NCBI GenBank assembly: GCA_002077065.1
Contig: NAJO01000061.1
Coordinates: 119,424-183,423 of the forward strand
DNA length: 64,000 bases
Reading direction: 5' to 3'
Origin: Cryoendolithus antarcticus
Lineage: Eukaryota > Ascomycota > Dothideomycetes > Cladosporiales > Cladosporiaceae
Numbering within the stretch: the stretch's first letter is position 1; the number at the start of each line of letters is the position of its first letter. A program made the position numbers and the translations under genes. The notes below the pieces were generated by a model. It saw only the letters and a program-made list of their open reading frames with translations, did not search any database and was not told where the DNA came from. Shown one piece after another: positions 10,077-21,455 of the stretch.

Positions 10077-10816
10077 ATGATTCGACTAGCAACCGAAGTC
10101 GACTTGTTACCAGCATCTCAAGGTATATCACAACCCCCCTCCGCCGGATCAAACAGGCACTGAAAGGCTGTAGTATGCGGTCGCGCGTTCTTCAACGACA
10201 ACCTGTTCGGCGATTACATACATCCCAAACGCCATCAGTATCCAGAGGATATGTCGATCTATTTCCTCAAGCGTTTCCGGGCGAAGTTCAACAAGCGCGA
10301 TCAGCATTTTTTGGTGTCGATAGATGAAAATAATAATGTCGTGGGTCTCGCGCATTGGTGCCGGTTTCGTGCAGGTGAGAACGATGACGACCTCCCACTT
10401 GGAGATGGCGGTCTGCCGCCAAATCGTGCCGCCGACCCAGAGAAGGAAGATGTCATTGAGCGATCCATGCCCCATGCTGAGCACTTCTGGGAGGGCAAGT
10501 CCATCAGAGGCAATTTTCATGGCTCTTGCATTGGCTGACTGCAAATTCAGGCAGTCGTGCTGAATCCTGGTACCTTTCTTGCCTGGCAGTCGATCCGAGC
10601 ACACAAGGTAAGGGTATCGGCAGGCCCCTTGTGGCCTGGGGATTCGAGCAGGCAGCGAAAGAGGGTGTGTGCGTGAGCGTGATCTCCGCGAAAGGCAAGG
10701 AGCCCTTCTACATGAAATGCGGCTTCGGACCTGAAAAGACTGGCAACGCCTGTGAAGGAGCTGGCAACCCGCTCGAAGGGATCGAGGGAGGCGATATCTT
10801 CTTTCGAGATGCGTGA
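10077..10816 (+). CDS. GNAT-family N-acetyltransferase with a GC-AG intron
   Basis: Exons 10077-10122, 10174-10494 and 10551-10816 give 210 residues. GNAT enzymes transfer an acetyl group from acetyl-CoA to an amine; the substrate cannot be read here. The acetyl-CoA loop Q-G-K-G-I-G-R lies after the strand WYLSCLAVDP (about residues 125-145), and the C-terminal ISAKGKEPFYMKCGF strand-helix is typical. Exon 1 (MIRLATEVDLL) resembles the usual start of fungal GNATs. Intron 2 has no usable GT donor: only GG|GCAAGT joined to the CAG at 10550 keeps frame and rebuilds the motif, so a GC-AG intron is inferred, with a good GCTGAC branch site. The gene has no obvious functional link to its neighbours. 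Confidence 0.8.
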
Positions 10817-11604
10817 AGGGCCTGCTCTTGTCTTGCATCGCGTTCTGTTCGTAGGTCTATGTACCAGGTCCTGGCACGGCCTAGTTTGCAGGCACAGAGT
10901 CCATATCATCAAATGGACCATGATCAGCGCATGTAGAGTAGTAGAAGACGACTGTCGAAAAATCCGGTCGTTGCTCTGGAAGGCAAAAGAGTGCTACGGT
11001 AGGCCACGAACTGAGCTTGATTCCACGCACTATGTGATCACGTTGTGCCTGCTACTCCGATGGCCCGAGAACGGGTGCAGAGCTTGTACAAGCGCAGCCC
11101 GATGATACCGTAGGACAGAGGCTGCGCACGAGATTTGATGTTCATCTGATCTCGCGCACCAAAGAACATGCATATCAGGTAGCGAAACGAACTGACTGTT
11201 CAGACGCTGGATGAAACAGATGTAGGTATAGGTGGGAGCATTACTTGCCCGTATCGTCGGCATAGGCACTTATCTGTCGGTTCACAGCTCTCGGATTACG
11301 ACTCGAGGATAAGGACTTGAAGCCTGGGGAGTCGGGGACGGGCACCTGCATTTCGATGCGAACCTCATTACCCCACTGGCTCGCACTCGCGATTACTACG
11401 GCTTATCGAACACTGTGATACGGTAGGGCCATCAATCACCTAGTACAACGATGTATCGTACCACTACACGGGACACCGACTACAGTGCAATGACCATGAC
11501 TCGACCAATCATACCGTACCCAGGTGAGCTACGTCCCAACTTGGAAAGGTCCGCTTGGCAAGCCGGACAACCTTTCCATGGAGGCCTCGAGGCGCACGTC
11601 TGCC
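10817..11604. other. Intergenic stretch, no gene seen
   Basis: The 788 bp between convergent genes has only short overlapping frames on both strands without family resemblance. No RNA gene or repeat was recognised. Confidence 0.45.
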
Positions 11605-12810
11605 TTATTTCGACTTTCCCTTGCCCTCTCCAGTCTCCTTGTCGTCCTCATCCACTTCGTCCTGCATAGTCTCTACCTTGTACTTGTCCAACACTGGTGG
11701 AGGCGCGTTGCGCGATGCAAGCGGATTGTCGAACAGTGCCTTGAGCGAAGCAACAGATGAGCGTTTCGCAAGACCGCTGCCGCCAGTCTTCTTCCTCATG
11801 GATCGCGCTCTTGCGAACACCGGTGCATGGCCCCCTTCCTAAAACTCCGACACGTCCATAGGGATTGGTGCTTCTGTCGCGGAGGCTTCTGTACTAGCTA
11901 CCTCCTTCTTGGACACCTCTGCTTCGGGCTTCTTCAACATCGGATTCTTGTATGGCCCTCCACCGCCGAAACCCAACGCCACAGAGGCATCCAGCATCGC
12001 CTGACCTTTGACAGATGGCTTGTCCGCTGTTCCTCCATACCCAGCTGCCTTCGCTTGCTCCTGAATATACTGCAATCTTGTAGAGGAAGAGTCGGCTGAT
12101 ACAGACGGCGCGATTGGCAATGCGGAGCCAGTCATGTCTGTGGCGGTGGAAGAGGATAATGAGGTGGTGGTCGTGGCGGCAGTTGGACCAAAGATGACAG
12201 GCTTCTTCGTGTTGTTCTACTTTCTGGATTAGCATGCGGTACTGGTGGTGTTGTCTCAAGCGTTACTCACGTTCGCAGCCTTCTTGCTTGCCGACTTTGC
12301 AAGCATCTCCTCGCGCGTCATGCCGAGGGCTTTCATGTCGGCTAACTCAAGAGCCTCGTCGTCAGCCCGGGACTCCGCTATACGCTCATCACGAAGCTCC
12401 AGCTCTGCCTTGATCCTCGATTCGCGGTCGGCAATATGCTCTTCGGGAGGAACATCATCGTACTTCTCACCGAGCTCAATCAGCAGCTCGCGCTTAATGG
12501 CTTCGACAGTCTCCCACAGATCTGCCATGGTGGCATCGATCTCCGCGTCTTGGCCCTGCGGATTGCCCATGCGCACCACTTGCCACAGCATCTCAGCCTG
12601 AGCATGCATACTCCATGCCTCGTCAACGTCCGGAAGCATAGAGGCTATCAAGAGCTGTACCTTGATGGTATGGTAGCGCGGCAATGCAGGCTCTCTGAGC
12701 AGATTCTCGGCACCTTCGAGACATTCGTCAAGCTGATCCGCCTCGTATAACGCGTACAAGTCGTTGTAGGCCCTTGTGAACGACAGACTAATTGTGTCCT
12801 GTTGAGCCAT
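11605..12810 (-). CDS. Unrecognised fungal protein, TPR-like N-terminus; 3' end ambiguous
   Basis: Exon 1 is 12810-12271 (start MAQQDTISLS). It joins through GTGAGT..GCTAAT..GTAG to exon 2 at 12216. The N-terminal 90 residues (AYNDLYALYEADQLDECLEGAENLL) look like paired helices of a TPR-like fold. A charged helical stretch and a low-complexity Thr/Ser/Ala linker follow. Read straight on, exon 2 ends at a TAG (11839-11841) for 305 residues. Beyond it the same frame stays open for 77 more codons to 11605, encoding a basic then acidic tail (MRKKTGGSGLAKRSS, ending GKGKSK). A 63-nt intron 11901-11839 (GTAGCT..TTTTAG), a multiple of three that ends on the stop itself, would give 362 residues. The donor and branch site are weak. 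I do not recognise the family. The start at MAQQD is preferred over an upstream in-frame ATG at 12990. Confidence 0.65.
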
Positions 12811-13745
12811 CTTGCAGCGGCGTTCCTCGGTCTGAGCCTGTGAGGATTGATGGCCTTCGAAACAAAGAGAGCGCCGGAAGGTAAGACGCCGAAGGTAAGT
12901 TGGCTGTGGCGATGAGCTCAATTGGGAAATGGTCAAAACTGGTATCACTGATGAGAAAACAGGTAGGCGCTGGATCGTGTGTGAGACCACTTGATACAGT
13001 GGTAATGTAAGTGTTTCTCTATATTGAGGTGTGTCGCTTTACGACAAGTCACTAAGTCCAGTCGAGGCGTCTTATGATTGGCTGCTAGCCATCAAAGGAC
13101 CCACTTTCACGTATGAGCGGCTGTGCTTCACTGTTACAAGCAATCGACAAACGGAATGTTGCCAGTGAATCTGACGGCAAGTGAAGACAAGGCATCAGCA
13201 CAAGTCACTTTCGTATTTCTCACCTTAGCTGGGTGTCTCTTAAGGCTTGCAGCGACAGTGACGCATCTATCGATATACCTCGAAACCTGGCAGACCGACA
13301 TGCAGCATCACTGAGACTCCAACCCGTCCGGTGTGGCGACGCAATTACCACTGACGCACCCAGGCCGACTAGACCTCCAGCAGCTGAGACTTCTGGCCGC
13401 TGCAAGTGCTCTTGGTCGTTTCAGGCGGCGACGCAAGAATTTGATGAGCTAGACGCCCCTGACCGTGGACTACCAGCGCTTGCTTCACCATCTCCAACAC
13501 GCGCATCGTTGGAAAGACATCACCACCCGTGCACCCATCAGCAGCAGCACAGCAGCACCTCATCATTGAAGAGACATCACCGCCCTCGGAGCCATCAGCA
13601 GCACCACAGCAGCACCACAGTGCATCATTGAAGAGGCATCACTCTCGCACCCATCAGTAGTACCACGACAGCACCACGACAGCACTACGACAGCGCTTCC
13701 CACCTCTGCAGCCCTCGCGCATCAGCCCACAGGCCACGATACATC
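12811..13745. other. Divergent intergenic region with a tandem repeat
   Basis: This is 935 bp between two divergent genes. The first 700 bp show nothing recognisable; the last 200 bp hold the CAGCAG/CATCATT tandem repeat described separately. It probably serves as promoter and 5' leader of the large USP-like gene. Confidence 0.5.
13512..13693 (+). repeat. Imperfect ~60-bp tandem repeat, about three copies
   Basis: Three adjacent units share GA(A/G)GCATCAC or GAGACATCACC, then CCCATCAGCAG or CCATCAGCAG, then runs of CAGCACCA and CATCATTGAA. Unit starts are near 13512, 13571 and 13633. Copies 1 and 2 are closest, while copy 3 is diverged (CAGTAGTACCACGACAG). The array ends about 50 bp before the start codon at 13746, so it would lie in the 5' leader or core promoter. 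Confidence 0.7.
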
Positions 13746-16700
13746 ATGGTCGACTATAGTCGACTCACGGTCAAGGACCTGATTCAGCGTTGCAAAGATC
13801 GTAACATCTCGCGTACTGGACTGAGCAAGAAACAGCAGTACATCGATGCTTTGCAGGCGGACGATGCCTCGAACAGTGACGGTGCAGCAGGGGACGAAGA
13901 CGTCGCCATGAGTGATGTGGGAGGCTCTGATGGTGCCTTTGTCGGCGGAAGTCAAGATGAAGAGGAAGAAGATGACGATGATGAATATCAGGCGGCGAGT
14001 GGGAAAGGTAAAGGCAAGCGATCTGCTCCTCTTGTGAAACGTGCCTACAAGAAAGTCAAGTCCATTGCCGATTCGAGCAAACAACCACACCAGCCCAGTG
14101 TTGATGGTCCGACGATCAACGATCTGCCATTTCAACAGGACGACACAACAGCAGCGGTCAACTGGTTCTTCAAGAGGCACGCTAACGGTTACTACGACAC
14201 CATCCCCGAGGCAACAGTAAGATATACCGCGCCGGGTTTATCACAGGTGACCCATGTTCGCGACCTCCCTCTTCACGACCCAGGTATGTCAGCTCTTCAA
14301 ATCGCTGTCTCTTCGAATGTCTGATCGCTCCTATGCTACTATGACAGCATCTGCATCAGTGGATTCACGACCACTGTCTCTGTGAGAGTCTAAGCTTGAA
14401 GCCTCTAAAAGCCCGCTCAAGTCTACCATCTCTCTCACAGGAACAACGATGGTGTTTGCACCGTTGCGAGTACTGTCATATTAGCATAGGAGTGTTCAGT
14501 GTAACTCCGGAGAGACGCGAAGATAGTGTCTCCTTGACCATGCTGACGTGTCGCAGATCACCGAGAGTTCCATCTTCTTGAGGAGTCTGTGGTTCTCACG
14601 CCATTCCCGCGTTATGATGGAAATGTGTCACAGGTGTGGCATGCCATGGCAGAAAACGTCAAGGATCCCAGCTCCGAACCCATCGATCTGTTCGAGCTAC
14701 CGCGTTTCGACATTGCCAGCTCTTTCAAGTGCTCGCCATGCCTGGCGCGTCCCCATCGCGGTGCACATCTCGGCACGCCGCACCCAACGACGACTTGTCA
14801 CACGCCGGTAGCAGGCTCCTGCTGTGACTTCTGCAGAGGCACGGACAACGAGCAGCAATGCCGCACGGAAGTCTTGAACCGCGAAGCTTGGAATCACGTC
14901 TTCATGCTTGACGACAATACATGTTCGGATCGCAGCCTGGTCATCGAATTAGCGCGCATTATTGTCGATGTCATGAACAAAGCGCCTTTCACACTCGACA
15001 CGCGCGCTGATCGATCTGTGCTCTCTAAACCAAAAGGCTTGAGCGAAACCAGGAGCTTTGTAGACATTGTTAGTTTGGTGGAGTGGAAAAAACACCACTT
15101 CGGCAAGCTCGACTTGACTAAGTTGCCGGGACCGGTTAGGGCTGGCCCGGTGAGGGCGAGTCCACAATGGAGGAGTGACAAAGGTCTTGTGGGAACACCA
15201 TACTACAGTGTTCTGTACAACAAAGTGTGGTCGTCTAAGAACAAAGCCATGAGCGGTAAGCAAAGTGGGCGGACGACCGGGATTGATCGCGTCCATGGAG
15301 GCGGTATATGGACGACAGATTCAGACGGAAATCTCGCCCTCTCCGTGGGTTCAGCTACACTCGACATTGACGCCGCCAACGAACTTCCAAGCTTGGATGA
15401 ATACCGCATCTTCGGCACGTTCTGGACTGACAATCCGTCGGATCCTGCTTACCATGTTCAGAACAACGAAACTGACAGTGCGCTCATCAAAGTCAGTCAG
15501 CACGTCCTTCTTGACACAACCGGCTTTGTTGGGACCAAGGAGGCTCTGACGCGTCTCCAAGACGCACGAGCTGCAGCATACTCCTCACGATCTCGCAAGA
15601 TGCAACGCAAAGTTGAGTCTGGACCGGTGAACGGTAAGCAGATGTTCAACAACCCCGACACCACTAACGTCCAATTCACTCGGACGATGCTTCGCTTCAG
15701 CAAGCATTTCGCAAGTCGCCTCGTTGGTCCCGCCAAACGTAACGACCCTCATGGGGCTCTATATCTTCAGACCCATGTGCGGGACCCAGTGTGCATCTCA
15801 TACATTATGCAGCAAGGGCTCAATGCCCTCATGGCTGGCAGGACAACACCCTGGATCTTCTTCAATGCTTGTGTGGCGATCGATCAGCTTGAGAGCGGTC
15901 TCATTACCAGGATCCAGATACTTGAGGGAGGGCTTGTCTGTCTTTGTCATAGTGCTGAGATGAAGCGCAACAGTGGTCATTACTGCATGCACTGTATGCA
16001 TTTCAAGCCATGCACCGAGCTGATCTGGTGCGCGACTGCAGATGGAGTACTTCTACTCTGCGGCACTTGCTCGAAAGGCGGCTACATCAAACAGTCCTTC
16101 TCGCTCGGTCAAGGACTTTCGGGGTTCATCAAGAGAGCGGCGTTCATGGCCTTCTACAACGACTCCAAGATCGCTACGCCCAGTTGGACTGTCGAGGAGA
16201 TGGTGGCGGCTCTTGAGCTCTTGCAGGTGACTGGCGATCCTGATGCTTGCCGCGATGGGTACACTGGTAATGCTGTGAAGATCACCCAGAGGCCTGGACT
16301 TCCTACGATCCCGTCCCTTGAGAAGCCGCATAACTCGTTTGGTTCAGACTTGCACCATCCCAAGAACGCCACTTTCACTCAGTTGTGCCTGAACCTTCTG
16401 CACAGCACGGGAGTGGTCGCGATGTTGCCCGCTGCGCGGAAGTCACTTGAGCTCGCGGATGTATCCACAGAGCTTGGCGTGTGCGCAGACTATCATCTCT
16501 CGCTGGCACAAGACTGGGAGGCTGTCGAGACGATGCACGACCATCTGCATGTCCTCAAGAGCTTGACGCCCATCAAGCAAGCTGGGCGTGTAGCCAATAC
16601 TCGCACGGCTGAGGTCCATCATCGGATACTCGCAATGGAGAAGACTGGTGTCTGGGACGGCCGATCTATGCGAAAGGTCAACCTCCTGTTCAAGGATCGC

Positions 16701-19700
16701 GGAAGTCGTCCAACGAAGTTCACGACGAGATTTCCTTGGGACGCCACCTGGACAGAGCTCGAGTGGGCAACAATATGTGCCAGAGTCCAAGACCTGCACG
16801 ACAGTCTAATAACCAATCCGCACAGACTTCCCATACCATGGGTTGGTCCGGACGAAAAACTCTTTTGGCTGTGGAGACCAGATCACCGTCCTGACGACCT
16901 CGACATCGCCTACTTGTATCGCAACTTCGCTGCCCGGTTTTGTGCTATGGACGAAGATTGCGACCCTCAACACGATCATTCGGATGAGTCGCCAGCAACT
17001 CTCATTCTTGAGGACGTGGCGCAGTACTTTGAGAATGGTGGCAAATGCCACATTTTTGGCTTCCGAAAGACTTTGCTGCGGAACTATCCGTCTTCGCTGT
17101 CGTTTGGACGCGGTGTCATACAGACACTCGAGACGGGAGAGGTTCGATACATTAAGCCCGGCGAGCATATGAAGACTAGTTGGAAGGTGCCCATGCCACA
17201 ATCTATGGACGACTATGATGTTCATCGGCGAACCATCGTTTCCGAATCTTGGTCTGCCAATTCGATACGCTGGAAATTCACTGGAGGCAGTACCGTAGTA
17301 CCGACCCTGAAGCAAGCCATCCGACAACTGCAGTCTACTTGCCAATGGTATGACGAGCTTCGGACGGATCATCGCAAGCTCAAATTACCGACGTCTTACA
17401 AGAACAGAGGGGCATGGGAGGCTGCATTCGGAAGATCTGAAGTCGCGAGCTTCCAGGACGGACAGAGGGTTCTAAGCTCCGACGACGACACCTTGCTTCT
17501 CCAGCTTGGCGCAAACGATGATGAAGAAGAGGTCGACGACGAGCATGCGATGTGGCAAGAGAGGCTACAAGACGCGCAGCGTGCCAGAGAGCCCGACGCA
17601 CTTGGCGATACGACTGCAGATACCATTGCGCAGCGATTCGACACGCTGAATGAGAGGCTCAAGACGGAGTGGGTAGCCTTCGAGAAAGATGGGTATGTTG
17701 TCTCCACACTGGGCGATCTTCAAGACGCTGTCAACACCGATGACGATGTCTACTTCAACGATGAGGTAGGCCAGCTTGAGGCATACATTGTCGATCGCAT
17801 CGCGAAAGCTGCGGAGGCCGCCATGCAGCAGCAGCTAGGCACTGCCGGCTCTCACCCGGGTGGTGCTCCTCCGCATCCGCCTCCACCTCCGCCTCCGCCT
17901 CCTCCTCCTCCTCCGCCGCCACCACCACCCCCTCCCATCTCAACCCGCATCACCAACAACCTCCGCCAGCTCGGCGCATCGTGCTACTTCGACAGCCCTG
18001 TGCAGGGTCTCTTCAACATCCCGGCAGTGCGCGCATCCATCTTCGACATAGCCGCTGAAGTCACCGGTCATCTCTCGGAGTCTGGTTCTGATCAAGGGTG
18101 GATTCCACGGTGTTACATGGAGAGGCACTACAAGATCCACAAGAAGTCACCCACTGCTGTCGACAAAGCCGGCTTCCTTCCTCAACACTTTGCTGCCAGC
18201 AAGGCGATGACCCAGGCAGCTCGTGACATCATGCCTCGCCTGTGCAGCGGCCCAAGGATCACATTAGATGAGACTACCACCTTCTTTGATTCGTTCAGTC
18301 AGCTCGACTGGGATACCTTCCGCGCCACGTCCCAGGCAGATTCTTTCGAGGCATGCACTGCACTTGTGCAAGCCTACATCCGTGTTACGGATAGCTCGCA
18401 TCCTCGGCCTCCTGCACCTTTCGTCCAGGAGCGGTACGACAACGATGGCAATCAGATCTTCGACATTCGTGACGTTGCGCCGCTTCAAGCTCTTGCTACG
18501 CAGATCTCGCAAGACTGGGCTACGAGCATTCGGTCACCTCTCTACGAGCTATTCGCGATCCAAGCAGCCGTCGAGCAGCAATGTGGAACGCCAGACTGCC
18601 GTCTGCTGAGTCGGAATATGGTGCAGTTCATCAACTTGGATTTGAACTTTGATCCTGCTTCACAGCCATACAGTGTGAACAGAATGCTGGATGACTGGGC
18701 TCGCGACGTTCATGCTGATCAAACGCGATGTCCCAGCAATGACAATACGCACCAGGGAACTTTCATCCACTTCCGGCGCATCGTCCGTACGCCGCCGATT
18801 CTGTTCTGCAGATTCGTTCGCGGCGAGGACGAGCTTCGAGATTACGTTTCGGTGCCTGAATACCTCGACATCACCGATGCGACCAACGCCATGTTGTTCT
18901 CCTCTCAGATCAGTGGACACGACACGCTGCCAGTCGACAGCATCTATTCCCTTCTTTCGGTCAACATCCACAAGGCGGGCCATGGTGGCGGGCACTACAC
19001 TCAGTACCACAAGATCCACGGTGTGTGGTACTTGTTCGATGACTTGAAGCAAGCCCCGATCCCACAGCACCCACAGCATGCCATAAACGACGGCGGCTGC
19101 ATCTTTTGGGTATTTTACGAGCAGCAGGTTGCGCAGCGCTCTCTTCCTCTCAATAGTGCTGGGCAGCCTACATCCGGGTTCGTCATCAATGATCCAGTGC
19201 TACCACCGCCACCAGAGGTCATCGAGCCGGTATGGAGGTCGCCAGTCCGCAAGCGCTGCCCACATGCCTTCACATCCGTCCAATGCAAGGTCGAGGCCGA
19301 CTCGACCGCCGCCATAGCCACCCACTTCGTCACACACACCCAAGTCGACGATGCTGCCGGCAACAAGAGCGGCGGCAATGACAAAGACAACGCTGGCGCC
19401 AAAGACAATAGCGATGGCAAGGACAGGAGCGATGACGACGAACTGATGCACGAGTGCGAGATCTGTGGTGAGAAGTTCGAATCTGAAGATGATCTTACTG
19501 GGCATGCTAGTGAGCATGACGAGACACTGCAGCACTTGAGAAAGGTACAAGGATGGTGGATCAGCGTGAGCACTTCCAACCTAACAGATCTTGTCGTGAA
19601 GAGGCAGATACCCACCGAGTTCAGGATGATGGAGGTGCTCCATGCTCTCCACGTCTGCCAGCATATCTCCGGTCTCCGCGATCTTGCTACCTCTCTGTTG

Positions 19701-19991
19701 CCCCTCTTCAACGAGTATTGGAAGGCGCATCGGGATCCTCATACCTTCACCGTGGACGAGCTGCTCGGCTGGAATCAGCAAGGCACTCTTTTGAAGAGGT
19801 TCGTGGCGCAGAGAAAAGCTCAGCTGGCTGGGGTGTCGACGCACACTGAGAGTGAGGTGCAGAGGGTTCAAGAGGAGATGCGGAAGCTGGAGAAAGAGTT
19901 GGAGAAGCTCGGGCAAGAGCTGAAGAATCACAAGGGACGTCGTAGGGAGCAGCAGATGATGGAGGAGAAGATCAAGGCGACGGAGTCATGA
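13746..19991 (+). CDS. Giant SAP / Cys-cluster / USP-deubiquitinase / C2H2 protein, novel architecture
   Basis: Exon 1 is 13746-14283 and exon 2 is 14557-19991, giving 1990 residues. The 273-nt intron is GTATGT..TCGCAG, and the frame joins as DP-D-HREFHLLEE. Residues 5-38 resemble a SAP DNA-binding motif (LTVKDLIQRCKDRNIS); then come an acidic run and a basic stretch (about 70-110). Cys/His clusters occur near 238-285 and 641-690 (CMHC..CGTC) and look zinc-binding. A 20-plus proline run sits near 1285-1306. The USP (peptidase C19) domain follows: Cys box NNLRQLGASCYFDS with Cys1322, His box GGGHYTQYHKI with His1659, and WYLFDD with Asp1674/1675, so the triad appears intact. A classical C2H2 finger starts at Cys1813 (CX2CX12HX3H), and a Glu/Lys coiled coil fills the last 50 residues. 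Substrate and role are unknown; a chromatin-linked deubiquitinase is a guess. Confidence 0.8.
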
Positions 19992-20688
19992 GGAGGATGG
20001 AGTGATGGCAGGAATAGACTTGGGAGAGTAATGGGGTGGGTGGAGTGATGAGCTGGACCGGATTGAAGGGATATCGCGTGGCGGATATGAGGATACGATG
20101 AGAGATGTACTGGGCACTGTCCGTCCACTGCTGCAGTGAGGAGTCATCGTCCATGACGGAGTCTCATAGCATATCGGAGTAAGTGATGGCAGCTGCTGAG
20201 AGGGTATGGGTCAGAGAGACGATCACACAGATAGATGCATGCGGCGATGAATGAAAGTCTACCATTGACCATCGCGTGCTCAGTCTCCAGCGTTGGCTCA
20301 GTGAACGAAACATCATGGGCTGACCTCCGATCACGCCTCATCATTATCGCTGCACCACTTCCACTTCTCTGTACGAGCCGAGCATCATGACTGCACTGAG
20401 CTGACAAGCGCACGTCCGCATCCTGAAAGATCGAACGCTTTCGTGCTTGCAATCAGCTACCCACGGTAGTGTGCGCCCTGTGTCGCCATATCTATGGAAG
20501 TCACGAGCATAACGAAGACGTAAGGAAGCGATGCGCATATTCTTACGCAGCTGACTGACAACTCCAGTATGACAACCATTCTCATCGAAGCGGGAGCAAC
20601 TGGAAGTTGCACGAGGAGGAGCTAGCTTTGGCAGTAGAACGCAGCGCTGCCAAACTATCTTACCTAGTAGTGAGGGACTAAACGCTGA
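19992..20688. other. Intergenic stretch, no gene seen
   Basis: This is 697 bp downstream of the giant gene. It may include further, unrecognisably decayed upstream parts of the transporter relic that begins at 20689. Confidence 0.4.
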
Positions 20689-20967
20689 TTGATCTGGGTT
20701 TGGGCGGGCCCGACGATAGCACTTGCGGTGCAGACAGTCCCCTTCGTAAGTCGCTGAGGCGTACTTCATGTCCGATCTCACGCAGCTGACATAGATCCCT
20801 CACAGTAGTTCCGCTACAGGCAGTACAACGACGACGCTTTCATGACCGACGACACGGACTTCGACGAGAAAGTCCTGGACGAGTCTAGGGCGCCGTCCCA
20901 GACCCACGCGGGTGTGCCGAAGACTATCGACGAGGAAGGGCCGCTTGGGGAGAAGCAGAAGCTGTAG
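20689..20967 (+). pseudogene. Relic of the 3' end of a PTR2-type peptide transporter
   Basis: The frame LIWVWAGPTIALAVQTV runs to 20745, followed by a complete intron (GTAAGT at 20746, GCTGACAT branch, CACAG acceptor at 20805). It continues as FRYRQYNDDAFMTDD to a stop at 20967. This matches, segment for segment and with the intron at the same site, the last two exons of the intact transporter at 34775-37299. The first codon of the last exon is TAG where the intact copy has TGG. Nothing upstream resembles the other ten exons. It is therefore a truncated, dead paralogue fragment in the opposite orientation to the intact gene. The 51 residues after the stop remain unbroken, so decay is recent or slow. 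Confidence 0.82.
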
Positions 20968-21455
20968 ATGGGCGAAGAGACATTCTATCGTTGCATTCAT
21001 CGATGCTGTGGTCATTGGGAAGGCTAGGCGGTTTGGCATGGGTGATCCGGTAGGCTAGCTTATGACAGACTCTGGCATGAAGTCGTCGCATACTGCCATG
21101 AACACCACACTACACATCTATGATGAAGCCATTCAAACCAGTATCTCTTGAACGAGGGCTTACAGACTACACCGTCCATATGATCTTCATCTCGATATCA
21201 TGATCTCATTGATGTTACACATCATGTGTCGGGTGGTCGACTTTCGGTTCGAAGTGCTTCGCCACACTCGCTCCAGCCCGACTGCACTTCAATAATTCCA
21301 CATCGCTTTCGCTTGAGATCACGGATCAGCTCACAAACGCTGGTCATCCAGCGCATACAGTGACTATGTCATCGTCCAGTCACCGCGTGTTGTCATTTGC
21401 ATGTCCGCGATGGCGGTGAAGAAGGCTACTTAGTACGCCTGCTCCACCTGCATAG
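20968..21455. other. Intergenic stretch, no gene seen
   Basis: 488 bp that presumably includes the promoter of the arrestin-like gene. No repeat or RNA gene was recognised. Confidence 0.4.

Noticed and set aside
17755..17943. Glu-rich minus-strand frame in the giant gene
   Set aside because: Antisense of the proline run (GGN/GAG on the other strand).
20344..20781. 145-codon minus-strand frame near the PTR2 relic
   Set aside because: It overlaps the relic antisense, and no motif or codon bias supports it.
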